From NCBI RefSeq assembly GCF_014650675.1, contig NZ_BMVK01000006.1:62001-126000 (forward strand): a DNA stretch of 64,000 nt, in the 5' to 3' direction. Positions 24,745-33,401 of this stretch are shown in pieces; positions within the stretch are counted from its first letter, which is position 1, and every line of letters begins with the position of its first letter. This stretch comes from Streptomyces anulatus. GTDB lineage: Bacteria > Actinomycetota > Actinomycetes > Streptomycetales > Streptomycetaceae. A program made the translations under genes and the position numbers. A model generated the notes under the pieces. It was given only the letters and a program-made list of their open reading frames with translations, did not search any database and was not told the origin of the DNA.

Positions 24745-25677
24745 CTACAGGCCGAGCAGCTCGCCGTGGACGATGCGGACGCCGCGCGCCCAGTCGGCGC
24801 CCTTCATCGGCTTCTTGCCCTGCGGCTGGACCCAGAGCAGCTCGATCGCGTGCGACCCGGTGCCCACGTACACGTTGTTCTTGGCTGCCGACAGCTCGCC
24901 GGGGGCCAGGTCGGTGCGGTCCAGGACGGGCGTGGCCTGGATCAGCTTGAGCCGCTCGCCGCGGAACAGGGTCCAGGCGCCGGGGGCCGGGGTGCAGCCG
25001 CGCACCACCCGGTCGACCCGCAGGGCGGGCGCGGACCACTGGACCTGGGCGTCCTCGACGGTGATCTTCGGGGCCAGGGTGACGCCGTCATGGGGCTGGG
25101 GCACGGCGTGCAGCGTGCCGTCCTCGATGCCGTCCATGGTGGCGGCGAGCAGCCCGGCGCCGGCGAAGGCGAGCCGGGTCAGCAGGTCGCCGCTGGTGTC
25201 GGTGGGGCGGACCTCCTCGGTGAGGACGCCGTAGACCGGGCCGGAGTCCAGGCCCTCCTCGATCAGGAAGGTCGACGCGCCGGTCACCTCGTCCCCGGCC
25301 ATCACCGCGTGCTGGACCGGCGCCGCGCCCCGCCAGGCGGGCAGCAGCGAGAAGTGCAGGTTGACCCAGCCCCGGGCGGGCACGTCGAGGGCGACCTTGG
25401 GCAGCAGGGCGCCGTAGGCGACGACCGGGCAGCAGTCCGGGGCGATCTCGCGCAGCCGGGCGAGGAACTCCTCGTCCCGGGGCCTGGCGGGCTTGAGCAC
25501 CTCGATCCCGGCCTCCTCGGCCCGCTCGGCCACCGGGCTCGCGACGAGCCGGCGGCCCCGCCCGGCGGGGGCGTCCGGACGGGTCACGACGGCGGCCACC
25601 TCATGGCGGCCGGAGGCGATCAGGGCGTCCAGTGCGGGGACGGCGACTTCGGGGGTGCCGGCGAAGACGAGCTTCAT
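24745..25677 (-). CDS. fmt: Methionyl-tRNA formyltransferase
   Basis: Formylates initiator Met-tRNA using 10-formyltetrahydrofolate, 310 aa. MKLVFAGTPEVAVPALDAL is the usual N-terminus, and SLLPAWRGAAPVQHAV carries the folate-binding/catalytic signature with its Asn-His pair just before (WVNLHFSLLP). The C-terminal OB-like domain for tRNA binding follows. The ATG at 25677 is chosen over an upstream ATG that adds a poorly conserved leader. A MITE-like element begins 55 bp upstream. Confidence 0.95.
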   Translation of the reverse strand: MKLVFAGTPEVAVPALDALIASGRHEVAAVVTRPDAPAGRGRRLVASPVAERAEEAGIEVLKPARPRDEEFLARLREIAPDCCPVVAYGALLPKVALDVPARGWVNLHFSLLPAWRGAAPVQHAVMAGDEVTGASTFLIEEGLDSGPVYGVLTEEVRPTDTSGDLLTRLAFAGAGLLAATMDGIEDGTLHAVPQPHDGVTLAPKITVEDAQVQWSAPALRVDRVVRGCTPAPGAWTLFRGERLKLIQATPVLDRTDLAPGELSAAKNNVYVGTGSHAIELLWVQPQGKKPMKGADWARGVRIVHGELLGL

Positions 25678-25731
25678 GGGTGGCTGACTGCCTCTCGGGC
25701 CAAGACGTACGGTGACGAGCAGCACACCAGT

Positions 25732-25898
25732 CTAGGGGCTCTCGTTTGGATCAGGCCGGACAGGGAGCGGGGTCCGGTGCGTGCGGCTGCAAGGCGGAGG
25801 AGGGAGTGTCACTGCGGAGCATGGGCGACTGACGACAACGCGGCAGATGTGCGCACCGGGGCCCGCGAGCCCGGCCTGATCCAAACGAGAGCCCCTAG
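25732..25898. mobile_element. MITE-like element with 28-bp perfect terminal inverted repeats
   Basis: The ends (25732-25759 and 25871-25898) are exact inverted copies over 28 bp. They begin CTAGGGGCTCTCG and run through TTTGGATCAGGCC. The symmetry continues imperfectly for another ~15 bp. CTAG at both ends could be the target duplication of an IS5-type transposase. The 167-bp element has no room for a transposase, so it would be moved in trans. The 432-bp gap 25678-26109 holds this element, then GC-rich DNA and the promoter of the next gene. Confidence 0.75.
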
Positions 25899-26109
25899 GG
25901 GCTCCGTCCGGGCGTGGCCCGGCCCGGCCGCTGCGGGCGAGCGCCGCCCGGGGGGCGTACGCGCGCCGCGCACGCCCCGTGCATATGCACATACGCCCCG
26001 ATAGCGTGACCACATACCCGGCTCGGGCGTTGGTCAAAGGAGATTGACCGAAGCGGGCCGCCCCGATTGCGGCCCGATCCCTTTCAACGCCGGTTCGAGA
26101 GGCTTCTTC

Positions 26110-26670
26110 ATGGCCGACCACGCAACCCACGACGCCCAAGCGCGGGCCAGTCTGCATCTTCTGGTGCGGGACATCGAGCGGGTCCGGCGGCAGGTGGACG
26201 CGCTGCGCACCCTCACCGCCCAGCTGGGCAACGTCTACCGTCCGCGCCGCTCCGGCCCCTCCGCGGGCTTCGTCGTCTACGGCAGGGCCCCGGCCCCCAC
26301 CGTCCGCCTCGCGCAGGAACTGCGGGACAGCGTCGAGACCCTGGTCACGGCCGCGGTGGACTTCGACCGCTCGCTGGGCTTCTCCTGGGACGCGGTGGGC
26401 TCCGCCCTCGGCGTCACCAAGCAGGCCGTGCACCGCCGTTACGGAACGCGCCGGGCCACGCCGCAGCCCGCGGCCGAGACGGGCGGCGAGACCACGGCCG
26501 TGCCGCGCCCGGTCTCCGTCGGGCCGGGGCTGGCCGGATCCTCCGCCGGGGGGCCCGGCTCCCCGGTGCCCTCGGTCCCGGCGGCCCGCTCGATGCCGCC
26601 GCAGCCGTCGGCCCAGCCGGTCCGCGAGGAGCTGCGTCCCGGCGCCTTCCCGGGTCCCCGCAACGGCTGA
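26110..26670 (+). CDS. Small HTH-like protein of unknown function
   Basis: A 186-aa protein conserved beside fmt/priA in streptomycetes as far as I recall, with no named function. Residues ~10-60 are helical (LLVRDIERVRRQVDALRTLT). Residues ~75-120 look like a sigma-4 or HTH segment (DFDRSLGFSWDAVGSALGVT, KQAVHRRYG). The remainder is Pro/Ser/Gly-rich and probably disordered. GAGAGG before the ATG at 26110 sets the start. It converges on priA. Confidence 0.7.
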   Translation: MADHATHDAQARASLHLLVRDIERVRRQVDALRTLTAQLGNVYRPRRSGPSAGFVVYGRAPAPTVRLAQELRDSVETLVTAAVDFDRSLGFSWDAVGSALGVTKQAVHRRYGTRRATPQPAAETGGETTAVPRPVSVGPGLAGSSAGGPGSPVPSVPAARSMPPQPSAQPVREELRPGAFPGPRNG

Positions 26671-26774
26671 CCGCACGCCGCCCCTCTGCCCCACCGTGCC
26701 GGTCGCACGGCGGGGCAGTCCCCTGCCCGGACCCCGAAAGGCCCCCGGACCCCGAAGGGCCTCCCCCCGGAGCC

Positions 26775-28919
26775 TCAGCCGATGTCGGGCGGGTCGATCC
26801 TGATGCGCACCGGGTCGGTCGCCCCCTTGGCCATGCGGGCCGCGAGCGCCGTCTTCAGGGCGCGGGCGAGCGCCGCCCCCCTCCCCGGGACCACCCGGAT
26901 CAGGGCCCGCTCCCAGGTCTCGCCCGGCGGGGCGTCCCCCGGTCGGCGGGGCCTGCCGGGCCCGGCCGACGGGACCGGCACCGGACCCAGGATCTCGGCC
27001 CCCGGCGGCAGCCCGGCGGTCCGGAGGAACGCGGCCAGGGCATCGGCGGGGCCGGTCGCCGAGGCCATCCGGGAGACCGGCGGGAAGCCCAGCTCCGCCC
27101 GCTCCGCCAGCTCCCGCCGGGCGAATCCCGCCGGGTCCCAGCGGACCAGCGCCTGCACCGCGCGCTCCGTCGGCTCGGCCACGATCACCACCGTGCCGCC
27201 CTCGTCCTGGCCCCGGACCAGCGCGCCCGCCGCCGTCCACCGGCGCAGCGCCTCCTCCCCCGCCCGCAGATCGGGCCGGCCGAGCATGGCCCAGCCGTCC
27301 AGGAGCAGGGCCGCCGCGTATCCGCCGTCGGCGACGGGCTCCGCGCCGGGGGTGGAGACGACCAGGGCGGGGGCGTCGGGCACCGCGTCCAGGATGTGGT
27401 CGCGCCCCGAGGTGCGGACGGGCACGGCGGGGAAGGCCCGGCCCAGCTCCTCCGCGGTGCGGCGGGCGCCGACGATCTGGGCGCGCAGCCGGGTCGAGCC
27501 GCACTCCGCGCAGTGCCAGGCCCGCTCGGCCCGCCCGCACCAGGCGCAGTTCAGGTCCTGCTGGTCCGGGGCCTGGAGGGGGCCCGCGCAGTGCCGGCAG
27601 CGGGCGGGGGTGCGGCAGCGTTCGCAGGCGAGGCGGGGTGCGTAACCCCGGCGGGGCACCTGGACCAGCACCGGACCGCTGCGCAGGCCGTCGCGCACGG
27701 TCTGCCAGGCGAGGCTGGGCAGCCGGGCGGACCGGGCGGCGCCGTCCCGGGCCAGCTCGCCGTCCCCGACCGTACGGACGAGGGGCGCGGCCCGGCGCAG
27801 CCGCTCCCGGTCGGCGAGGAGCGGCAGCGCCCAGCCGCTCTCCACGAGCTGGGCGGCCTCGACGGTGCAGCCGGTCCCGCCGAGGAGGAAGCCGCAGCGG
27901 CCCTGGGCCGCCCGCAGCTCCAGGACCTCGCGGACATGCGGGAAGGGCGCGTTGTCGTCGCTGTGGCTGGAGTCCCCGTCGTCCCAGATGACGACCAGGC
28001 CGAGGTCCTGGACGGGGGCGAACATGGCGGCCCTGGTCCCCACGACCGCCCGCACCGAGCCCCGCCGCACCGCGAGCCACTGCCGGTAGCGCTTCTCGGG
28101 GCCGGAGTCGGCGGTCAGCAGGGCGTGCCGGCCGTTGCCGAGCGCCTCGGTCAGGGCCGCGTCGACCCGTCCGGCGGCCCGTCCGTCCGGGACGACGACG
28201 AGCGCGCCGCGCCCGGAGGAGAGCGTCGCCGCGACGGCCCCGGCGATCTCGGCGGGCCAGTGCGGGCCGGGCAGGGCGGTCCACACCGCGCGCGGCGCAC
28301 CGCCGTCGGCCAGTGCGCGCAGGAAGGCCGGGCCCTGGCCGTACCGCTCCCAGGTGCCCGGCTCGGGGGCCCGGGGAGGGGGCAGCGGGTCCGGGGAGGG
28401 CCTGGACTCGGCACGGCCGTTGCGGGGCGGGACGGCGAGCTGGAGGACGTCGGCGAGGCTGCCCGCGTACCGGTCGGCGACGGCGCGGCAGAGGGCGAGC
28501 AGGTCGGGCCCGAGGACCGGCTCCGGGGAGACCACGGAGGCGAGGGCGGCCAGTGCGCCCTGATAGTCGGATTCGGCGAGGCGCTCGACGATGAAGCCGT
28601 CGATCAGGCCGCCGCCCTCACGCCGTCCGCCCTGGACGTTGCGCCCGCCCGCGCCGAAGCGCACCCTGACCCGGACGCCCGGCTGTGCGTCGGCGTCCAG
28701 CTCCTCGGGGACGGCGTAGTCGAAGTACTGGTCGAGGTGGAGGACGCCCTTGTTGACCAGGACGCGGGCGACGGGCAGCTCCTCGGCGAGCGCGGCGCCC
28801 CGCCAGGTCCGAGGCTTGGCACGCGGCACCTTCGCCCGGCGCACGGTCTCCCGGATCAGCGCAAGCTGCTCCGGCGCCCCGGCACCGGGTTCGGCGGACT
28901 GCTCGTTCTCGCTGCTCAC
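26775..28919 (-). CDS. priA: Primosomal protein N' (PriA), helicase motifs degenerate
   Basis: Replication restart factor, 714 aa. The N-terminal DNA-binding domain (VARVLVNKGVLHLDQYFDYA) and the paired zinc clusters (CERCRTPARCRHC; CAWCGRAERAWHCAEC) are intact. The ATPase motifs are not: where GSGKT is expected the protein reads LPGPHWPAEIAGAV, and the DEEH box is IWDDGDSSHSDD. Actinobacterial PriA proteins are known to lack these motifs and are thought not to unwind DNA. Start GTG 28919 has AGGAA 8 nt upstream. Confidence 0.9.
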   Translation of the reverse strand: MSSENEQSAEPGAGAPEQLALIRETVRRAKVPRAKPRTWRGAALAEELPVARVLVNKGVLHLDQYFDYAVPEELDADAQPGVRVRVRFGAGGRNVQGGRREGGGLIDGFIVERLAESDYQGALAALASVVSPEPVLGPDLLALCRAVADRYAGSLADVLQLAVPPRNGRAESRPSPDPLPPPRAPEPGTWERYGQGPAFLRALADGGAPRAVWTALPGPHWPAEIAGAVAATLSSGRGALVVVPDGRAAGRVDAALTEALGNGRHALLTADSGPEKRYRQWLAVRRGSVRAVVGTRAAMFAPVQDLGLVVIWDDGDSSHSDDNAPFPHVREVLELRAAQGRCGFLLGGTGCTVEAAQLVESGWALPLLADRERLRRAAPLVRTVGDGELARDGAARSARLPSLAWQTVRDGLRSGPVLVQVPRRGYAPRLACERCRTPARCRHCAGPLQAPDQQDLNCAWCGRAERAWHCAECGSTRLRAQIVGARRTAEELGRAFPAVPVRTSGRDHILDAVPDAPALVVSTPGAEPVADGGYAAALLLDGWAMLGRPDLRAGEEALRRWTAAGALVRGQDEGGTVVIVAEPTERAVQALVRWDPAGFARRELAERAELGFPPVSRMASATGPADALAAFLRTAGLPPGAEILGPVPVPSAGPGRPRRPGDAPPGETWERALIRVVPGRGAALARALKTALAARMAKGATDPVRIRIDPPDIG

Positions 28920-29051
28920 AGCTGAATTCCTACCAGAGAGCACTGACAGCGGCGGGGGCACGGCAGCGGGGCCCGGCCACCGCGTTCGGTGTCCGGGCCC
29001 CGCTGTCGTACTCGATGACACCCGCCCCGCTGTCGTACGCGGGCGGTTTCG

Positions 29052-30260
29052 CTACAGACCGGCGGCGGCGCGCAGGGCGTCCACGCGGTCGGTGCGCTCC
29101 CAGGTGAAGTCGGGCAGCTCACGGCCGAAGTGGCCGTAGGCGGCGGTCTGGGCGTAGATCGGACGGAGCAGGTCGAGGTCCCGGATGATCGCGGCCGGGC
29201 GGAGGTCGAAGACCTCGCCGATCGCGTTCTCGATCTTCTCGGTGTCGACCGCGGCGGTGCCGAAGGTCTCCACGAACAGTCCGACGGGCTCGGCCTTGCC
29301 GATCGCGTACGCGACCTGGACCTCGCAGCGCGCGGCGAGACCGGCGGCCACCACGTTCTTGGCGACCCAGCGCATCGCGTACGCGGCGGAGCGGTCGACC
29401 TTGGACGGGTCCTTGCCCGAGAAGGCGCCGCCGCCGTGCCGGGCCATACCGCCGTAGGTGTCGATGATGATCTTGCGGCCGGTGAGGCCGGCGTCGCCCA
29501 TCGGGCCGCCGATCTCGAAGCGGCCGGTCGGGTTCACCAGGAGGCGGTAGCCCTCGGTGTCCAGCTTGATGCCGTCCTCGACGAGCTGCGCGAGCACGTG
29601 CTCGACGACGAACTCGCGGATGTCGGGTGCGAGCAGCGAGTCCAGGTCGATGTCCGACGCGTGCTGCGAGGAGACGACCACCGTGTCCAGCCGGACCGCC
29701 TTGTCACCGTCGTACTCGATGGTGACCTGGGTCTTGCCGTCGGGGCGCAGGTAGGGGATGGTCCCGTTCTTGCGCACCTCGGACAGTCGCCGGGAGAGGC
29801 GGTGCGCGACGTGGATCGGGAGCGGCATCAGCTCCGGCGTCTCGTCGCAGGCGTAGCCGAACATCAGGCCCTGGTCGCCCGCGCCCTGCTTGTCGAGCTC
29901 GTCCTCGTCGCCCTCGACCCGCTTCTCGTACGCGGTGTCGACGCCCTGTGCGATGTCCGGCGACTGCGCGCCGATCGACACCGAGACGCCACAGGAAGCA
30001 CCGTCGAAGCCCTTTTTGGAGGAGTCGTAACCGATCTCCAGAACCTTGTTGCGCACGAGGTTGGGGATGTCGGCGTAGGCCTTGGTGGTGACCTCGCCCG
30101 CGACATGCACCAGACCGGTGGTGATCAAGGTCTCGACGGCGACGCGCGAGGCGGGGTCCTCGCGCAGGAGCGCGTCGAGAATCGTGTCGCTGATCTGGTC
30201 AGCGATCTTGTCGGGGTGACCCTCGGTGACAGATTCCGAGGTGAAGAGACGGCGGGACAC
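29052..30260 (-). CDS. metK: S-adenosylmethionine synthetase
   Basis: Makes S-adenosylmethionine from methionine and ATP, 402 aa. FTSESVTEGHPDKIADQISD at the N-terminus, the GAGDQGLMFGYA loop and the C-terminal GGGAFSGKDPSKVDRS P-loop-like motif are all present, with normal length. It starts with GTG 30260 preceded by AGGGAG. The leader 30261-30492 contains a hairpin but no SAM riboswitch that I can recognise. Confidence 0.97.
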   Translation of the reverse strand: MSRRLFTSESVTEGHPDKIADQISDTILDALLREDPASRVAVETLITTGLVHVAGEVTTKAYADIPNLVRNKVLEIGYDSSKKGFDGASCGVSVSIGAQSPDIAQGVDTAYEKRVEGDEDELDKQGAGDQGLMFGYACDETPELMPLPIHVAHRLSRRLSEVRKNGTIPYLRPDGKTQVTIEYDGDKAVRLDTVVVSSQHASDIDLDSLLAPDIREFVVEHVLAQLVEDGIKLDTEGYRLLVNPTGRFEIGGPMGDAGLTGRKIIIDTYGGMARHGGGAFSGKDPSKVDRSAAYAMRWVAKNVVAAGLAARCEVQVAYAIGKAEPVGLFVETFGTAAVDTEKIENAIGEVFDLRPAAIIRDLDLLRPIYAQTAAYGHFGRELPDFTWERTDRVDALRAAAGL

Positions 30261-30302
30261 ATCGCTCCCTGGGGTTGCAGCGGCTGCTGGCTGATCATGG
30301 GT

Positions 30303-30334
30303 GGTACGACCGAGAGCTGCGCTCGGCGCGTACC
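30303..30334 (-). other. Hairpin in metK leader
   Basis: GGTACG (30303-30308) pairs with CGTACC (30329-30334), and CCGAG (30310-30314) with CTCGG (30322-30326). The structure lies 43 nt upstream of the metK start. Its role is unknown. Confidence 0.35.
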
Positions 30335-30492
30335 GTCGGCCAGTTTATCGGTCGCATCCGGCGACCGGGGCAGGTGTCTCGCCCTTTGGGAGGTTCGTGA
30401 CGTGCGCCACGCGGGGCTCCAGTAGGACAATCCACCCTTCCCGGCCTTCGTTTTAGGCCTTATGGGACGATTTCGCTCGCCCGGAGGGTTGA

Positions 30493-31704
30493 TTATGAAA
30501 TCGGCTGGAACCTTCCCGAGACGAGATCCCAGACCGTGTCGGCGAGCGCTTCCTTGGGGCCGTACGGCACCGGCGTCTCCGTGCCGTCGGCGGCGAGGAC
30601 GACCGCTTCGTTCTCCTCCGAGCCGAAGGTCTTGCGCTCCCCCACCTCGTTGACCACGAGAAGGTCGCAGCCCTTGCGCCGGAGCTTCGCACGGCCGTTG
30701 ACCAGCACGTCGTCGGTCTCGGCGGCGAATCCGACGACGATCTGGTCCGGACGGGCCCGCTCGCCGGAGACCTCGGCGAGGATGTCGGGGTTACGGACCA
30801 GGGGGACGGCGGGCGCCTCCTCGCCGTCCTTCTTCTTGATCTTGCCGGAGGCGTACGCGGCGGGGCGGAAGTCGGCCACCGCGGCCGCCATCACCACGAC
30901 GTCCGCGTCGGGAGCGGCCTTCAGCACGGCCTCGCGCAGCTGGACGGCCGTGCCGACCCGGAGGACGTCGGCCCCGGCCGGGTCGGGCAGCCCGGTGTTG
31001 GCCTCGATCAGGGTGACCCGGGCCCCCCGGGCCACGGCGGTGCGCGCCAGCGCGTACCCCTGCTTGCCGGAGGAGCGGTTGCCCAGGAAGCGCACCGGGT
31101 CGAGCGGCTCGCGCGTGCCCCCGGCGCTGATGACCACATGGCGGCCGGCGAGGTCGGGCTCGGTGACCCCGCGCGCCAGCACCCGGCGGCAGACCTCGTA
31201 GATCTCGCCGGGGTCGGGGAGCCGGCCCTTGCCGGTGTCGACGCCGGTGAGCCGCCCGACGGCGGGCTCGATGACGACGGCTCCCCGGCGGCGCAGGGTG
31301 GCGACGTTCTCCTGGGTGGCCGGGTGCTCCCACATCTCGGTGTGCATCGCGGGGGCGAAGACCACCGGACAGCGAGCGGTCAGAAGCGTGTTGGTGAGCA
31401 GGTCGTCGGCGAGCCCGTGGGCCGCCTTGGCCAGCATGTCCGCGGTGGCCGGGGCGACCACCACGAGGTCGGCGCCCTGCCCGATCCGCACGTGCGGGAC
31501 CTCGTGGACGTCCTCCCAGACCTCGTCGGAGACGGGGTGGCCGGAGAGCGCCGACCAGGTGGCGGCCCCCACGAAGTGCAGCGACGCGGCGGTCGGGACG
31601 ACCCGTACGTCGTGGCCGGACTCGGTCAGCCGGCGCAACAGCTCGCACGCCTTGTAGGCGGCGATGCCCCCGCTGACCCCCAGGACGACCTTCGGCTTGT
31701 CCAC
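30493..31704 (-). CDS. coaBC: Bifunctional phosphopantothenoylcysteine decarboxylase/phosphopantothenate-cysteine ligase
   Basis: Two consecutive steps of coenzyme A synthesis in one 403-aa protein. The N-terminal flavoprotein CoaC part shows GVSGGIAAYKACELLRRL, APAMHTEMWEHPA and the active histidine in EVPHVRIG. The C-terminal CoaB part shows SAGGTREPLDPVRFLGNRSS, AAVADFRP and KIKKK. GTG 31704 is chosen because GGGGAG lies 6 nt upstream and the protein then begins MDKPKVVLGVSGG. It is downstream of rpoZ, the usual gmk-rpoZ-coaBC order. Confidence 0.95.
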   Translation of the reverse strand: MDKPKVVLGVSGGIAAYKACELLRRLTESGHDVRVVPTAASLHFVGAATWSALSGHPVSDEVWEDVHEVPHVRIGQGADLVVVAPATADMLAKAAHGLADDLLTNTLLTARCPVVFAPAMHTEMWEHPATQENVATLRRRGAVVIEPAVGRLTGVDTGKGRLPDPGEIYEVCRRVLARGVTEPDLAGRHVVISAGGTREPLDPVRFLGNRSSGKQGYALARTAVARGARVTLIEANTGLPDPAGADVLRVGTAVQLREAVLKAAPDADVVVMAAAVADFRPAAYASGKIKKKDGEEAPAVPLVRNPDILAEVSGERARPDQIVVGFAAETDDVLVNGRAKLRRKGCDLLVVNEVGERKTFGSEENEAVVLAADGTETPVPYGPKEALADTVWDLVSGRFQPIS

Positions 31705-31735
31705 TGCGTCTCCCCGCACTCGGCAACGTAAGGCA

Positions 31736-31765
31736 ACGTATGCGTCCCATACGTATGCGTCCCAT
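31736..31765. repeat. Tandem 15-bp repeat upstream of coaBC
   Basis: ACGTATGCGTCCCAT is repeated twice without gap (31736-31750, 31751-31765), with a palindromic CATACGTATG at the junction. GGCAACGTA is also duplicated nearby (31722-31740). It sits 32-61 nt upstream of the coaBC start, in the leader or promoter. Confidence 0.6.
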
Positions 31766-31867
31766 GCTGCCTCACCGCGCAGATCGGGTTCATCCGGCCC
31801 CGGACACACCTCAGGCCCGGCGGACGGGCCGCCGGGCCTGGGGTGAAGGTGCCGTGGTGCTCCTGCG

Positions 31868-32140
31868 TTACTGCGCGGGGCCCTCGATGGCCTCGGAGGT
31901 CAGCAGGCCCGCGTTGATCTCGCGGAGTGCGATCGAGAGCGGCTTCTCGTGCACGTGGGTGTCGACGAGCGGACCGACGTACTCGAGGAGGCCTTCACCG
32001 AGCTGCGAGTAGTACGCGTTGATCTGGCGGGCACGCTTGGCCGCGTAGATCACCAGGCTGTACTTCGAGTCGGTGGCTTCGAGGAGCTCATCAATCGGCG
32101 GGTTGATGATGCCCTCGGGCGTGGTGATGGAAGAGGACAC
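31868..32140 (-). CDS. rpoZ: RNA polymerase omega subunit
   Basis: The 90-aa omega subunit helps fold beta-prime and assemble RNA polymerase. The core NPPIDELLEATDSKYSLVIY, then AAKRARQINAYY, is conserved, followed by KPLSIALREINAG. The length equals the usual streptomycete omega. GTG 32140 (MSSSITTPEG) is chosen over an upstream ATG because GGAAGG lies before it. Confidence 0.96.
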   Translation of the reverse strand: MSSSITTPEGIINPPIDELLEATDSKYSLVIYAAKRARQINAYYSQLGEGLLEYVGPLVDTHVHEKPLSIALREINAGLLTSEAIEGPAQ

Positions 32141-32201
32141 TCTCTGCCTTCCGAAGGGGATGTAGATCAAAGATCAAAGAGATTTGAGCGATCGCAGAGA
32201 T

Positions 32202-32795
32202 CTAGGCCTGAAGCATCAACGTTAGCAGCTCACGCGCCACGTCCTCGACGGAGGTGTTGACGAGCGTCGTATCGAACTCGGCCTCGGCGGCCAGTTCGAC
32301 CTTCGCGGCGGCGAGCCGGCGCTCGATGACCTCGGGGGCCTCGGTGCCCCGGCCGGTGAGCCGGCGCACCAGCTCGTCCCAGCTCGGCGGAGCCAGGAAG
32401 ACCAGACGCGCGTCGGACATCGACTGGCGGACCAGCCGGGCGCCCTGGAGGTCGATCTCCAGCAGGACCGGCTCACCGGCCTCCAGGCGGTCCAGCACGG
32501 CGCGCCGGGGCGTGCCGTAGCGGTTGCCCGCGAACTCGGCCCACTCCAGCAGTTCGCCGTTGGCGACGAGCTTGTCGAACTCCTCGTCGTCCACGAAGAA
32601 GTAGTGCACGCCGTTGCGTTCCCCGGGGCGCGGCTTGCGTGTCGTCGCCGACACGGAGAGCCAGACCTCGGGGTGCACGGTGCGCATATGAGCGACGACC
32701 GTGCTCTTGCCGACCCCTGAGGGGCCGGAGAGCACGGTCAGCCGCGGACGTACGTCCGGGGGTACGGGGGACGTCCCCCGGGATGTTGCAGCCAT
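32202..32795 (-). CDS. gmk: Guanylate kinase
   Basis: Phosphorylates GMP to GDP, 197 aa. The P-loop LSGPSGVGKSTVV, the GMP-binding RKPRPGERNGVHYFFV and the EWAEFAGNRYGTP segment are intact. It lies between the sIHF and rpoZ genes, all on the minus strand with gaps of 38-61 bp, so co-transcription is likely. Confidence 0.97.
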   Translation of the reverse strand: MAATSRGTSPVPPDVRPRLTVLSGPSGVGKSTVVAHMRTVHPEVWLSVSATTRKPRPGERNGVHYFFVDDEEFDKLVANGELLEWAEFAGNRYGTPRRAVLDRLEAGEPVLLEIDLQGARLVRQSMSDARLVFLAPPSWDELVRRLTGRGTEAPEVIERRLAAAKVELAAEAEFDTTLVNTSVEDVARELLTLMLQA

Positions 32796-32833
32796 GGGGC
32801 GATTATCCCCGCTCTCAGGAGTGCCTGAGAACG

Positions 32834-33157
32834 TCAGGCGGGGCTGCCGCCGAACTCACGCTCCAAGGATGCGATCTGATTGGAGCCAAGACCCCTGACC
32901 CGGCGGCTCTCGGAGATGCCGAGACGCTCCATGATCTGCTTGGCGCGGACCTTGCCGACGCCCGGCAGGGATTCCAGCAGTGCGGAGACCTTCATCTTCC
33001 CGATGACGTCGTTCTCCTGGCCCTGCTTGATGACCTCGTGGAGGGAGGCGCCGGAGTGCTTGAGTCGATTCTTGACCTCGGCCCGCTCCCGGCGAGCCGC
33101 GGCGGCCTTTTCGAGCGCGGCTGCGCGCTGTTCAGGGGTAAGGGGCGGAAGAGCCAC
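32834..33157 (-). CDS. Integration host factor, actinobacterial type (sIHF)
   Basis: A small nucleoid protein of 107 aa that binds and bends DNA. It has a basic N-terminal helix (AAALEKAAAARRERAEVKNR) and a helix-two-turn-helix with LLESLPGVGKVRAKQIMERL, the lattice of actinobacterial IHF (sIHF/mIHF). Length and sequence match the S. coelicolor protein. GTG 33157 (MALPPLTPEQ) is the usual start. Confidence 0.95.
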   Translation of the reverse strand: MALPPLTPEQRAAALEKAAAARRERAEVKNRLKHSGASLHEVIKQGQENDVIGKMKVSALLESLPGVGKVRAKQIMERLGISESRRVRGLGSNQIASLEREFGGSPA

Positions 33158-33310
33158 GCCTACGTCACCTCGGATGTCGATCTGTCGGATACGGACCGGC
33201 GGGGAAGCTGGACGCCACCCACCAGGTGAGCGGAGAACACACTGTGCTCGGCCGCTCTCGACGGAGACTAGCGGCAAGGGCCGCTGTAGTCAGCGAGAAC
33301 AGACGAAAAG

Positions 33311-33336
33311 TCCTGGTCAGCTGTGGCCGACCAGGA
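33311..33336 (-). terminator. Rho-independent terminator of the pyr operon
   Basis: TCCTGGTC (33311-33318) pairs with GACCAGGA (33329-33336) around a 10-nt loop, flanked by AAAA on the left and TTTT on the right. On the minus strand the stem is followed by CTTTTC. It lies 65 bp past the pyrF stop and ahead of the sIHF promoter; the rest of 33158-33401 shows only promoter-like AT-rich DNA. Confidence 0.7.
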
Positions 33337-33401
33337 TTTTCCCGACATATCGACCAGGTTTCTCGTCAGTATTTCGTCAACGCGCTGTCAACGTGTCAGG
33401 G

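Noticed and set aside
30261..30492. SAM riboswitch upstream of metK
   Set aside because: Only a simple hairpin is present; no conserved SAM-I, SAM-II or SAM-IV blocks were found.
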